Of a stretch of 64,000 bases of DNA, positions 45,101-55,249 are shown one piece after another (within the stretch, counting starts at the first letter, position 1; the number at the start of each line of letters is the position of its first letter). Below the pieces are notes generated by a model, which saw only the letters and a program-made list of their open reading frames with translations, was not told the origin of the DNA and searched no databases. The DNA is taken from contig NC_090023.1 in the NCBI RefSeq assembly GCF_037176765.1, positions 146,916,866 to 146,980,865 on the forward strand. The letters run 5' to 3'. A program made the position numbers and the translations under genes. The stretch comes from Anolis sagrei. Lineage: Eukaryota > Chordata > Lepidosauria > Squamata > Anolidae.

Positions 45101-48100
45101 AGTTATATTATATGGCAGTGTAGATGGATCCTTAGAGTCTAAGGGCCATTCCACTCAGCCATATAACCCGGAATATCAAGGCAGAAAATCCCACAATATC
45201 CGCTATGAACTGGGTTATGTGAGTTCACACTGCCATATATTCTAGATGTGGAATTTTATTCAGCTGTGTGGAAGGAGGCCAAAGAAATGAAATAGTCCAG
45301 ATATCAGTTGGTATTCAGGAAATTAGTGCTGAATTCTCCACTTATTGTTATTTGTTGTTATTTGTTTGTTATTATTATAAATATTATTATTATTATCATT
45401 ACCGTATATTCCGGCATATAAGACGACTGGGCGTATAAGACGACCCCCAATTTTTCCAGTTAAAATATAGAGTTAAGACGACTCCCATGCATAAGACTAC
45501 ACCCGCGTATAAGATGACCCCTGAGTTTTGAGAAGATTTTCTTGGGTTAAAAAGTAGTCTTATACGCCAGAATATACTGTATGTTTATTTAGCTATGAAG
45601 AGCTATTACATAGCTAGTCACATTTTCTGAGCCTAACATGCTTCAAAGGGTTATTACAGGGTTAAAACCATAACTGCCACTTTGAGATCACACTAGGAAA
45701 AATGGGATATAAGTGTAATATGTACATGCAATTATTTAACTCCCAGGATTATGTTACCTAATGCCGTTGTTCTTGACCCGCAGACAGCCTGTAAGATCAA
45801 GGTTCTCCAGCTCAGGACAAGCTTTGGCAACCTCCTCTACTGCTGCATCGCCAACATTTGCATTAACAGCCAATGAGAGGGATTTCAGTTTGTGGCACCT
45901 CTGGGCAAGGTAGCAGATGGCTTCATCTTTCAGCTGCCGGCAGGCTGTAAGATCCAGGGATTCAAGCTCCTTACAATGGTCAGCCAGGCTCCGCAAAGAG
46001 AGACTGTCCACCCACTCGCAATGGGCCAGAGAGAGCCGGCGTAAATTAGGGCAGCTCAGGGAAATGGCCACCAGAGCATGCCTGCTCAGCTGTGTGCAGC
46101 CATTCAAGTCAATTTGTTGCAAGTGGTGGTTTTGGCCAATAATAGGAAGCAGCTCCTTGTCAGATAGCCAGCCAGAACAGTTCTGCACGGAAAGTTGTTG
46201 CAGCACCTCATTATCTTTCAGCAGAATACAGAATGCAGCTTTTGGAATGTGAGCTCCAACCTGCCGCAAATAAGAACACAAAATTGATTATAGCAGCATC
46301 TCAAAACCCTGCCCACAATTCTCCCCTCCGACCCACTTACCAACCCCATCCTAGGAATGGCATACAGAAGAAACAAAATTTAGTTCTACTGGGGAGATGG
46401 GGCGGGATTAAATAAAGATTATTATTATTAATAATAATAATAATAATACATATTTCTCTAGTTTTCCTCTTCATTGCTAGAATTTATTTACTTATTTATT
46501 TCCCACATTTATATCACATCCTTTTTAACCCCCGAGGGGGGACTCAGGGTGGCTTACAAATGGCACTCATTAGATACTAACAAACAATTGCAGTACAAAT
46601 AATTAACATTAAGTAAACCAACAAATTATAAAAATACATTAAAATACATTAAAATGTTGACCATTAAAGTATTAAAACACAACCAAACCCAAGTCCCCAA
46701 ATTCAAATCATAATCCAGAGTTCCAATCCAAGGTCTATTCATTGACAGTTCTCATAAGTCATTGCAGTTACTGCTCAATTAGCTGCCCAAATGCTTGGTC
46801 CCAAAGCCAAGATTTAAGCTTTTTTTCTAAAGGAAAGGAGAGAGGGAGTTGCCCTGATTTCGCTGGGGAGTGCATTCCATTGATGGGAGTTTCCGAACAG
46901 TCTTAAAACGCAACCCCACGTAGGGTGCGTTGCAATAATCTATTTGGGATATAACAAGAGTGTGGACCACTGTGGCCAGATCAGACTTCCCAAGGTACGG
47001 GCACAGCTAGCGCACAAGTTTTAATTGTGCAAAGGCTCCCCTGGCCACCGTCGAAACCTGGGGTTCTAGACTCAGTGATGAATCCAGGATCACTCCCAAA
47101 TTGCAAACCTGAATCTCCAGGGGGAGTGTAACACCATCCAGCACAGGCTGTAACCCTATGCCCTGTTCGGCCTTTCAACTAACCAACACTCTGTCTTGTC
47201 TGGATTCATTTTCAATTTGCTAGCCCTCATCCAGGACAACACAGCTGTCAAGCACCGGTTCAAGGTCTGGACAGCCTCCTTAGTAACAGGTGGGAAGGAG
47301 TGACAGATTTAGATGTCATCTGCATAGAGGTAACACCGTATTCCAAAACTTAGAAGATATGGTCTTCTAAAACTGTTGTTTTTAAAGAAGGAATTCTAAG
47401 CACACAGTAACTGTAATGTGCATCTCTTTTTTTTGGCCAAATTACTTTTTTTTTTTTTTGCTGCTATGGCACTCCCCTCATGTTCCAGCTGGCAGTGCAC
47501 CCCAGATCCATTCTGACTTAAATACAAATTCAGCTTAAGAACAATCCTATAGGACCTATCCATATGGTCCTATCTGCATGTAACTTTGGGACTGCCTGTA
47601 CCTTTCTGCTCTATGCCTCATGTTGTACTTTTAATGCTATACTTATGCCTTCATTCCTGTATGGAAAAAGCAAAGCAGAAGCAGAACACTTGAAAAAGCC
47701 ATTTTGTTATAAGGCAAAAAGACCTTTCCTTCCCCAGTTTTTAATCAGCAAATCTGTGAGAACGCAAAAGTCGAAAGTTTTAAACATCACGTATCACACC
47801 AACTGATCATGCCCAGCCATGTATATTCCTTATTTCTCCAGAGAACTCTGGTCAATGATGAACACAGCTGTCATAATAAAGAATGATGATTCTCAAGGTT
47901 TACTTTAGGTCAGACATCTGGAAGGAAGCAGAGACAAACTGAATTGTCTTTCCTAATCAAACCTTTCGGTACTTTTAGCTTTCTTTTGACATTATTTCAA
48001 TTGCTGAATAAAATTAATTCTGAAAGCCAGTGTTCATCTGTTTCCAGGGATTATCTGGAGGACTAGGAAGTGATCATACCTAATCTTCCAGCTTTTTTTA

Positions 48101-51100
48101 ATTTCGTTGTAAACAACATCTGCTTTGCATAGGAAAAATGGCAAGAATTTATCAACGGATACATCACTCCTGATACCTGGCTTGAATCAAAGCAGCGCAT
48201 GTTGGTGAGATAAAGCTGAATGAGAGACTGGAATGCTTTGCTGACTCTCTGCAGGCTCAAGAGTTGCCTCAGAGGGAGAAATGAGAGAATGTGGGGAATG
48301 AGGACATCTTCCCAAGGCAGGTCCAGAAACTGCTTTCTGTGGGGAAGAAAAGAAAAATGGGTCAATACAGCAGTTAAGGCCAATAAAGATTTGTGAATTA
48401 GTTGTCAAACTGATTAAGGCGAATAAGGAGAAATATTTACCCAACTTTTTAAAAGATTGGGATTTATTTCATTACTTTGTTATAATAATGACAAGTAATG
48501 TTATAATAAGGCGCCCTGGAAAACATGCCAGCAAAAATCCGGCCAGGAAAGGAGTCCATGAACAACAGGCTCCTCAGCATGAAAAGTGAAACAACACCAC
48601 CTCCCCAAGGTCAAGTTGAGCATAGCTGGATGCCGGAGATGAAAAGAGGGAAGCCTTGCCTCTGTTTATGTCTGTCTGTCTCTGTCAATTGTATAATGAC
48701 ATTGAATGTTTTCCATTTATTTATTTATTTAACTATATTTATATATCTGTAATCCACTCTGAGTATTCTCGGGAAGATAGAGCAGAATATAAATAAAGTA
48801 TATTATTATTATGGGTGCATTTGTAATTGTGGGATTTATCAATTAGAAAAGTGTCACCCAAAGTAGAAGTGTGCTTATATAATGCCATATAAAGAGAGTA
48901 GATTAATAAGAAATATAACTATGGGAAAAGAGTGAGAGGTTTGAAGATTAGTGGCCTGGGGTTTTTTTGTCTATTGTTTTTGTGGTTTGGGCAAGTGTGT
49001 TTATTCATATGTTTTATTTTTGTGTTTACAATCCGGACTCAACTGGTACTTAGTGTCATGTTTGTAGTTGCAGGTGAAATGTACATGTGTCTTTTTAAAA
49101 TGAATAGCCATAAAAATCTTTATATGTTCTATTATTCTTGTGCAACTATATACATTTTTGCTTATCTAAATAAAAAAAGAATATTAAAACAAGAAATACA
49201 GCAATAGATGGACTAATTGGACAAGACCTTTACAGTATACCACTCTGAGATTCCTGGAAATAAATATTTTGAAATTACACCATGTAACACAATATTTGTT
49301 CCTGGGTTTTCTAATTGGTACTATCATTAAAACATGGGAAAAGTTTATTAAACTGCAAAAACTGCTATCGTTTTTCAATGAATACCTCACAGAGTCTCAA
49401 CCAATTCAACACTGTTTCTGGAATATAACAAGTCTTTTCAAATTACATACTGCACTATTAAACGGGGATGACACTTTCAAACCAGGAACAGTTTTTTTTC
49501 AGATTTTGTTACAGTATTATTCTTGGGTAACTATATATATATATATTGCTTATCTGAATAAAAAATATTAAAATAAGACATCAGGAGCAAGACTAACTGG
49601 ACAAGACCTTTACAGTACACTGCTCTAAGATTCAGGAAATAAATATTTTGAAATTACAAGTAAACAAATCAAAAGACCACTGTTATCCAGGAAAGTCTAC
49701 TGCTTCCTTAATGACGATCCTATGTGTTGTCAGAGGCTGGATGGCTATCTGTTGGGGGTGCTTTAATTGTTCTTCTCCTGCATGGGAGGGGGTTGGACTA
49801 GATGGCCCTCTTGGTGTCTTCCAACTCTGTGCTTCTTCTAGGGCCTCCAGAAGACCAGAAACCTGAATCCTCCACAGATGATCCATGGATGCCCACTTCC
49901 TCTTCTTAGAGCAAAACAAAGGCCCTTTCCACAAAGATGAATAAAATTCAAGATTATCTGCTTTGATCTGGAATATATGGCAGTATGGCCTTAGATAACC
50001 CAATTCAAAGCAGATATTGTGGGATTTTCTGCCTTGATATTCTGGGCGATATCGCTGTGTGGAAAGGCCCTAAGGCCCCTTCCTCACTGCCATGTAAAAT
50101 CCAGATTACCTGCTTTGAACTGGATTATGTGACAGTGTAGGCTCATATAATCCAGTTCAAAGCAGAATGTGGAATAGCTGCTTTGATAATCTGGATTTTA
50201 AGGCAGTGTAGAAGAGGCCTAAGGTTACAAACGACTCTCTTTCTCAGAGTGTGGTTTTTGGTTGTTGTTTTTTTATTGTGTCAGGGCAACCAGTAGATTA
50301 TATTACATTTCTAACAGAACAAAGCAAACAGACAAAATACAAAATTTGTGAGTTTGGTAGTTGATTAAATGTCCTTTGACCAGTATTTGGCCACTTGGAG
50401 TGCTTCTGGTGTTGCTGCAAGAAGGTCCTCCATTGTGCATGTGGCAGGGCTCAGGTTGCATTGCAGCAGGTGGTCAGTGGTTTGCTCCTCTCCGCACTCG
50501 CATGTCGAGGATTCCACTTTGTAGCCCCATCTCTGAAGGTTGGCTCTGCATCTTGTGGTGCCAGAGCGCAGTCTGTTCAGCACCTTCCAAGTCACCCAGT
50601 CCTCTGTGTGCCCAGGGGGGAGTCTCTCATTTGGTATCAGCCATTGGTTGAGGTTCTGGGTTTCAGCCTGCCACTTTAGACTCTCGCTTGCTGAGGTTTT
50701 CCAGCCACTGTCTCTGTAGATCTAAGAAAACTATTTCTAGATTTAAGTAGTTGACCTGCTGGCTGATACCCAAACAGGGGATGAGCTGGAGATGTCTCTG
50801 CCTTGGTCCTTTCACTATTGGCTGCTACTTCCCAGCGGATGTCAGGTGGTGCAATACCAGCTAAGCAGTGTAATTTCTCCAGTGGTGTAGGGTGCAGGCA
50901 CCCCGTGATAATGCAGCATGTGTCATTAAGAGCCACATCCACTGTTTTAGTGTGGCGAGATGTGTTCCACACTGGAGTAGCACAGCGCAAGAGCAGATGT
51001 CTTCACTGTATCTGGTTGTGATCCACATGTTGCCAGTCAGCTTTCGTATGATATTGTTTCTAGCACCCACTTTTTGCTTGATATTCAGGCAGTGCTTCCT

Positions 51101-52201
51101 GTAGGTAAGAGCACAGTCCAGAGTGACTCCCAGGTATTTGGGTGCGCTGCAATGCTCCAGTGGGATTCCTTCCCAGGTAATCTTCAGAGCTCGGTATGCT
51201 TGTCTGTTCTTGAGATGAAAGGCACATGTCTGTGTTTTAGATGGGTTGGGGATCATCTGGTTTTCCCTGTAATAGGCAGTAAGAGCGCCTAGAGCTTCGG
51301 AGAGCTTCTGTTCAACCATCTCAAAGCTCCCTGCTTGAGCGGTAATGGCACGATCATCAGCATAGATGAAACTCTCTGTCCCTTCTGGCAGTGGCTGGTC
51401 ATTTGTGTAGATGTTGAACATGGATGGAACAAACACGCTCCCCTGAGGCAGGCCGTTCTTTTGTTTCCGCCATCTGCTTCTCAGGCCCTGGATTTCAACA
51501 AAAAAGCTCCTGTTTTGTAGCAGGTTTCCTATGAGGCGGTTGAGGTGGTAGTCCTTTGTGATGTTATACATCTTTCTCAGGAGGAGGCGGTGGTTCACAG
51601 TATCATAAGCTGCTGACAGGCTGCTGACGGAGTGTGGTGGCAGAGCCTTCTTTGGAGGCTTTTAAACAGAGGCTGGATGGCCATCTGTCGGGGATTCTTT
51701 AATTGTGCTTTTCCTGCATGGGAGGGGGTTGGACTAGATGGCCCTTGTGGTCTCTTCCAACTTTGTGCTTCTTGCTGGGCTTCCAGAGGACTCATTTCAG
51801 GCCAAGAACCCATTTTCATCCTCCCTTTGGATCACTCAAAACCCTGCCCGGTGTCTTGGCTTAGCAACTGCAGCCTAGAGCAAAGACAGGAAGGCCCAAA
51901 AGAAAATCCGGATTTTCTTTTGGGCCTTCCTGTTTTTGCTCCAGGCTGCAGTTGCTAAGCCAAGAATGGACCTTTCAACCCGTCACTCATCGCGTGGCTG
52001 AGGGACTGCAAGGAGACTAGAGTCCTTTGAGAGAAAATGAGTGAGAGGTTTTCAATCGACTCCCTTGGAAAAACGCTGGGCTTCCACAGGTCCTTGTAAA
52101 GGACGGAAGGAAGGAAGGCTCCCCATCCCCTTCTCCTCCTCCTCCTCTCGCCATTCTTACCTGGCCACATCCGGGTCCCGCCGCCCGCCGACAAGCTCCA
52201 T
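41961..52201 (-). CDS. FBXL15: FBXL15, F-box and leucine-rich repeat protein 15 (four coding exons)
   Basis: Joined exons 52201-52161, 48336-48177, 46260-45758 and 42150-41961 give 894 nt, 297 residues plus stop, close to human FBXL15 (300). The F-box spans residues about 15-60 ([34 protein letters not shown]). LRRs follow from about 80 to 275 ([74 protein letters not shown]). The C-terminus is [19 protein letters not shown]. Known role of the family: substrate receptor of an SCF (SKP1-CUL1-F-box) ubiquitin ligase; in mammals it targets SMURF1 and so sustains BMP signalling. All three introns are GT-AG and no disabling change was seen, so it looks functional. The start is the ATG at 52201 (A at -3, G at +4). 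An in-frame ATG lies 38 codons upstream. Confidence 0.95.
42535..42760 (-). mobile_element. SINE fragments (second tRNA-SINE family), in intron 3
   Basis: Two partial copies: AACCTATCATGGAGTCCTCT at 42544-42563, and TTATTGCCTTCAAGTCAATT with CTAAGGTGAACCTATTACAG at 42675-42730. Confidence 0.55.
42765..43085 (-). mobile_element. L2-group LINE fragment, in intron 3
   Basis: GGAGGGAGTTCCAAAGTCTG, AGAAGGCTCTCT and TTTATAGGTCCTTACTAACA, CTTTGAATATGCTTG are recurrent wording of L2-type LINE sequence in lizards, here in minus orientation. Assigned from memory of the repeat. Confidence 0.4.
43110..43355 (-). mobile_element. Penelope-like 3' end, in intron 3
   Basis: GGGTTGCTGTGAGTTTTCCG, CTGTATGGCC, CTCCTGACATTGCACC and TTTATATATCTGTGGAATG match the family tail and UTR. 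Confidence 0.6.
43385..43740 (+). mobile_element. BovB LINE, endonuclease fragment, in intron 3
   Basis: The plus strand gives [12 protein letters not shown] (about 43455-43490), then a decayed WNAKVG block read as [20 protein letters not shown] (43568-43630) and [18 protein letters not shown]. These match the BovB apurinic-type endonuclease (VYAPT.....NAKVGN....GKFGLG...NTLFKQ). Several frameshifts. Confidence 0.6.
43996..44462. mobile_element. hAT MITE, CAGGCC(T)GTAGCC subfamily, in intron 3
   Basis: The ends are CAGGGCCGTAACCAG and CCGGCTACAGGCCTG, with a perfect 8-bp duplication ACTATAGT (43988-43995, 44463-44470). The interior differs from the other copies but keeps long G runs. Confidence 0.85.
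44471..45009. other. Unassigned part of FBXL15 intron 3
   Basis: Nothing recognised. Confidence 0.35.
45010..45295. mobile_element. Two palindromic MITEs, TATGGCAGTGTAGA family
   Basis: 45018-45135 (CCCATCTACACTGCCACATA to TATGGCAGTGTAGATGGATC) and 45142-45290 (GGGCCATTCCACTCAGCCAT to CAGCTGTGTGGAAGGAGGCC) are each foldback units, set end to end. Confidence 0.6.
45402..45579. mobile_element. Tc1/mariner-type MITE (TATAAGACGAC family), in intron 3
   Basis: The ends are CCGTATATTCCGGCATATAA and the complement of TTATACGCCAGAATATACTG, about 23 of 25 bases pairing. A TA flanks each side. TATAAGACGAC-type blocks recur inside, giving a regular internal structure. Confidence 0.7.
45758..46260 (-). 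CDS. FBXL15: FBXL15 coding exon 3 (leucine-rich repeats)
   Basis: 503 nt, from TGCGGCAG|GTTGGAGC to GCATTAG|GTAACA. It encodes [16 protein letters not shown] through LRVKNNGI and part of Arg235, most of the LRR array that makes the substrate-binding face. Confidence 0.95.
46390..46450 (+). mobile_element. L2-group LINE tail
   Basis: CTGGGGAGATGGGGCGGGAT, TAAATAAAG, then (ATT)n and (AAT)n, in FBXL15 intron 2. Confidence 0.55.
46490..47345 (-). mobile_element. L2-group LINE, reverse transcriptase and 3' end, internally deleted
   Basis: The minus strand from 47340 reads [38 protein letters not shown], then [14 protein letters not shown]-like and [20 protein letters not shown]-like blocks in shifting frames. 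It jumps to the short 3' end (GGGACTCAGGGTGGCTTACA and (ATTT)n on the plus strand). The middle of the ORF end is deleted. In FBXL15 intron 2. Confidence 0.7.
48177..48336 (-). CDS. FBXL15: FBXL15 coding exon 2 (F-box)
   Basis: 160 nt, from CCCCACAG|AAAGCAG to AGCCAG|GTATCA. It encodes residues 14-67, the whole F-box that binds SKP1, and ends on a codon boundary after DSSQ. Confidence 0.95.
48520..48815 (+). mobile_element. L2-group LINE 3' end, in intron 1
   Basis: It ends GTAATCCACTCTGAGTATTC, GGGAAGATAGAGCAGAATAT, AAATAAAG and (ATT)n. The upstream part has CTGTTTATGTCTGTCTGTC. Confidence 0.55.
48816..49724 (+). repeat. Two direct copies of a roughly 140-bp segment
   Basis: 49131-49279 and 49519-49660 share ATTCTTG, GCTTATCT, AATAAAAAA, ATATTAAAA, TGGACAAGACCTTTACAGTA and GGAAATAAATATTTTGAAAT. 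They are about 385 bp apart in FBXL15 intron 1. The A-rich ends suggest paired LINE tails, but the family is unknown. Confidence 0.5.
49725..49845 (+). mobile_element. CR1 LINE 3' end
   Basis: GAGGCTGGATGGCTATCTGT, then GGGGGTTGGACTAGATGGCC and TCTTCCAACTCTGTGCTTCT. Confidence 0.6.
49916..50222. mobile_element. Two palindromic MITEs side by side
   Basis: 49916-50072 has ends GGCCCTTTCCACAAAGATGA and GCTGTGTGGAAAGGCC. 50073-50222 has ends CCCCTTCCTCACTGCC and GGCAGTGTAGAAGAGGCC. CCTAAGG stands at the junction and again at the far end, as a probable target duplication of the second unit. Confidence 0.6.
50265..51622 (-). mobile_element. Non-LTR retrotransposon (Jockey/I-like), 5'-truncated, in intron 1
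   Basis: The minus strand has a 245-residue open frame (51598-50861) with reverse transcriptase motifs [29 protein letters not shown] (catalytic YADD), [12 protein letters not shown] and [10 protein letters not shown], then [16 protein letters not shown] second frame near the 3' end (50595-50365) encodes a cysteine/histidine tail ([17 protein letters not shown]). The 3' end is in TTTTTTATTGTGTCAGG. The element breaks off at DTVNHRLL (51622). Relatives are at 10.3 and 22.9 kb. Confidence 0.8.
51625..51780 (+). mobile_element. CR1 LINE 3' end
   Basis: GGAGTGTGGTGGCAGAGCC, GAGGCTGGATGGCCATCTGT and TTGGACTAGATGGCCCTTGT, TCTTCCAACTTTGTGCTTCT. Confidence 0.65.
51855..51964. other. Near-perfect 110-bp palindrome, no spacer
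   Basis: 51855-51909 and 51910-51964 are 55-bp inverted copies with only two mismatches and no loop between them (centre AAAATCC|GGATTTT). It lies in FBXL15 intron 1, about 200 bp inside from the exon 1 donor. The arms match none of the repeat families in the window. Transcribed with the gene, it would form a 55-bp RNA hairpin. Confidence 0.9.
52161..52201 (-). CDS. FBXL15: FBXL15 coding exon 1
   Basis: 41 nt encoding [13 protein letters not shown] plus two bases of Arg14, ending GCCAG|GTAAG. It is too short for ORF finding and was placed by splicing phase and by the join to KQFLDLPW. The N-terminus is not conserved in the family. Confidence 0.9.
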
Positions 52202-52330
52202 CCTCAGCCTCCGCCGCTGCTGCTGCCAAGACGCAGACTCCGGCTCCGCTGCAGTCGCCGAGGTGACGTCACGAGCAAAGGGGGCGGCGCGCCTTTTTGA
52301 CGTTGCCGCCGCCATTTTGTGAAGCCCATA
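52202..52330 (-). promoter_or_regulatory. FBXL15: FBXL15 promoter and 5' UTR (CpG-rich)
   Basis: A GC- and CpG-rich block with a perfect palindromic CRE (TGACGTCA, 52264-52271), a GC box (GGGGGCGGCGC, 52280-52290) and CAAAATGGCGGC on the minus strand (52308-52319), a YY1-type motif that usually sits at or just after the start site of TATA-less housekeeping promoters. No TATA box. Transcription probably starts near 52320. Confidence 0.65.
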
Positions 52331-52594
52331 GAGTTCAGAACAAAAAAAGTTAATTCACTCTTCTATTTACAACAATCTTATCATGTCACAAGATCTCAGG
52401 TTTTTGTGTTTTTTTTGTTTGTTTTTTAAAAGCAGAAAACGCGAATAGCGACGTGCAGAGCCCTTTCCTGACTCCTAAGTGTAGCTCTTGCTTCTCTACT
52501 ATGAAAGAAATCTTGAACTAGGTACTAGTGGTCGGCCTCTTTGAAATGGGAAGTCTCTATAGGAGCCCAGTGAAGGGTTTGGACTGGGAAAAGG

Positions 52595-52690
52595 GTTCCT
52601 CCACGCTGCCATATAATCGAGTTTCTGGATCCAAATTATCTGTTTTGAACTGGATTGTATGGCAGTGTAGACTCATCCAGATAACACTAG
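52595..52690. mobile_element. Palindromic MITE, TATGGCAGTGTAGA family, partial
   Basis: CGCTGCCATATAATCGAGTT and TGTATGGCAGTGTAGACTCA. Confidence 0.55.
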
Positions 52691-52694
52691 TAAA

Positions 52695-53332
52695 GGTAAT
52701 GTTTTCCCCCTGACATTAAGTCCAGTTGTGTCCGACTCTGGGGGTTGGTGCTCATCTCCATTTCTAAGCCGAAGAGCCAGCGTTGTCCTAGACACCTCCA
52801 AGGTCATGTAGCCAGCATGAGTGCCTGGGGTGCCATCAGGGGCGGCTCAACCCATTACGCAAAGTAAGCATTTGCAGTATAGTTGATTTTGCCCAGGGGG
52901 GCTCTTGAGGCGCTCTTGGGGGAAAATAGACCTTGACATATGCGAGTTGTAGTTACTGGGATGTATAATTCACCTACAATCAAAGAGCATTCTGAATTCC
53001 ACCAATGATGGAATTGAACAAAATATGGCACACAGAACTCCCACGGTGAACAGAAAATGTCTATCAGTGATTGGTTGGGGAGGGGGGGGCGCCAAAATAC
53101 TGTTTGCTTACCACTGAAAATTACCTAGGGCCACCTCTGGGTGCCATTACCTTCCTGCCGGAGTGGTACCTATTGATCTACTTACATTTGCATGTTATCA
53201 AACTGCTAGGTTGGCAGAAGCTGGGGCTAACAGCGGGAGCTCACGCCGCTCCCCGATTTCGAACCTGCAACCTTTCAATCAGCAAGTTCAGCAGCACAGT
53301 GTTAAAGCATTGCACCACCGGGGACTCCAGAT
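52695..53332 (-). mobile_element. Sauria-type SINE split by a hAT element
   Basis: The 3' half is at 52695-52836 (TTTCCCCCTGACATTAAGTC) and the 5' half at 53140-53332 (TGGTACCTATTGATCTACTT, then the tRNA-like head). They join into one SINE at the GGTGCCAT duplication. Confidence 0.8.
52837..53139. mobile_element. hAT MITE, CAGGGGCGGC family
   Basis: The ends are CAGGGGCGGCTCAACC and GGCCACCTCTG, with a perfect 8-bp duplication GGTGCCAT (52829-52836, 53140-53147). The interior (52923-53060) is a copy of the module found in Helitrons (GTTGTAGTTACTGGGATGTA, ACAATCAAAGAGCATTCTGA). Before the right end lies GGCGCCAAAATACTGTTTGC. Confidence 0.85.
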
Positions 53333-53379
53333 AACACTATGTAACAAAATTTGAAAAAAATTGTGTTCCTGGTTTATAA

Positions 53380-53545
53380 TAATAATAACACTTTATTTGT
53401 ACCCCGCTACCATCTCCCCCAGGGATTTGGTGCGGCTTACATGAGGCCGAGGCCGAATACAACAATACAAGCAATAACAACAGTATAAGCAAATTAAAAT
53501 AAAACATAGACAATAAAATATACAACATTATCAATAAGACAACAC
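53380..53545 (-). mobile_element. L2-group LINE 3' end
   Basis: (AAT)n, then CACTTTATTTGTACCCCGCT, ACCATCTCCCCCAGGGATTT and GCGGCTTACATGAGGCC. Confidence 0.6.
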
Positions 53546-55249
53546 ACAATTTAAAACAGTGGGAAGTCCAAATGTAAAATTAAAATTGGAAGTAATGCTG
53601 GGACATGGAGAAGAAGGTGATAGTGGCGTTTGTGGAAGGGCATACAAGCAGACCTAAAAAATGTAAAGTGCTTTGGAGGACAAGGTGCTATGGAATCAAT
53701 TAAAATCTTACCAAGTAGAAGTAGAAGCCACCAAGGTATTTATTTCTGTTACAGCTGGGAAAGGATGACGGCTGCAGTAATCTACTGATGAAGCTGGCAT
53801 ACATGAATACAGCAAAACATACATTTTATACTTTTTCCAGTTTGAAATTCCCACGCCCATCCCCTGAGCTGGCTTTGCGGTGATTGGTCAGGGGGACTGC
53901 TGATGTCAGTGGCCCTGCTTTAGCCATTCAGCCAATGGTGTGAGAGGAGGCGCAGCTACAGTACAGGCGAAGAAGAATATTTGTTTTCATGGTTGAGTTA
54001 TGATTGGCCCTTCCCGGGCCCATTGTGCAAATGATCTGGGTGATAGCTCTGGACCCTCTAGCCCAATCTGGCTATTGATATGAAAGATCAAAACAACATC
54101 TTTACTTAAGCTGGTCTGGCGATCCAGAGCCAGCCTATTGTCCATAAGTCCTGCAGTATCGGTATCCATGATGGGATCAATTGATCCGTTTTTCCTGGGA
54201 AGGAGGAAATGTCATTGTGGGGATATCGGTGGCATTCCTGGCTCCCTCTGGAGAGGAAATATCCTTTGTGTAGAGTGATTAAAGTGTCCAAAATGTTTTT
54301 CAATTCCCAAGTGACCTGGCCTTTGGCCCTCCGAGGCTTGTGAAAAGGGAACCTTCAGTCTATTGCCTGGATTGTGTAATGTTTGGAAGGCCATTCAACA
54401 AAATCCAGACCCAGGGCAGCTTGTGGCACCTGAATCAGGAAGAGTCTCTAGTCACCAGGAGTTCATAAAAAGGTCACCTTGATTCATGTTTTATACAGAC
54501 ATACATAGGAATCATATAAAATCATTAAAAACATATATACACTTATAGATAGGTACACATTAGGATCCATGAGAGTTAGGGGGTCCATCTTCACGTGGAG
54601 GCCTTATCCCATGGAGATCTGGGGAACACACATAGATTGGGGTCCAGGGAGCAGTCTGGGAACCTATCTTCACTCGGAAGTCAGGCTGCTCCTGGGGGAG
54701 AAAAGAGGGGCTTTTCGGGGTTCCCTTGGGTCCTTTGCAGGCAAAGGATTTGGGGGATCCCGACACTAAGGAGAGAGGCACAGGGTCATATGGGATCCTG
54801 TGGGATGGGGCAAGAAGAGTCTCTAGTCACCAGGAGTTCATGAGGTTCATAAGGGCATTCATAAAAAGAAGATTCATTCATAAAAAAGAACTGAAATTCA
54901 TAAAAATTGATCTCAAAGGCCTGACAAAGGCCTGGGTTTCAGGGTGACACAAAAGGGGGTCCCTGGCGCCAGCAGGCACCATCTAGGCACCATTCGAGGC
55001 GATACACAGAGCAGGGAAAAACATCAAAAACAGTGGATCCACAAAAAAGTCTTTGGTATCTACAAGGGTCCTTGTTGTGGTTGTTAGTCCTTCTGCAGAT
55101 TGGCCAATTAAATAATTAAATTTAAACAATTTAAGAGGCATTATCTCATGCACAAAAGGGCACTTCCCTGGAATTACACTCATATGCACAAACTGCTCCT
55201 GAAAACTTCTAAAATCTTTTTAAAATGCTTAAGCTCTGGGTTATATCAA
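53546..55249. other. Unassigned stretch with short direct repeats
   Basis: No gene recognised. A 29-bp segment (GAAGAGTCTCTAGTCACCAG and on) occurs near 54437 and again near 54815, about 380 bp apart. Opposed CCAAT-type boxes (GATTGGTCAG, GCCAATGG) stand near 53881-53938. The nature of this block is not known. Confidence 0.4.

Noticed and set aside
51860-51960. Reading the palindrome as a microRNA gene
   Set aside because: The stem is far longer and more perfect than a normal precursor and has no loop; kept only as a structural finding.
53546-55249. Possible virus-derived repeat, suggested by 29-bp direct repeats and CCAAT boxes
   Set aside because: No matching long terminal repeats, no coding remnants and no clear ends; left unassigned.
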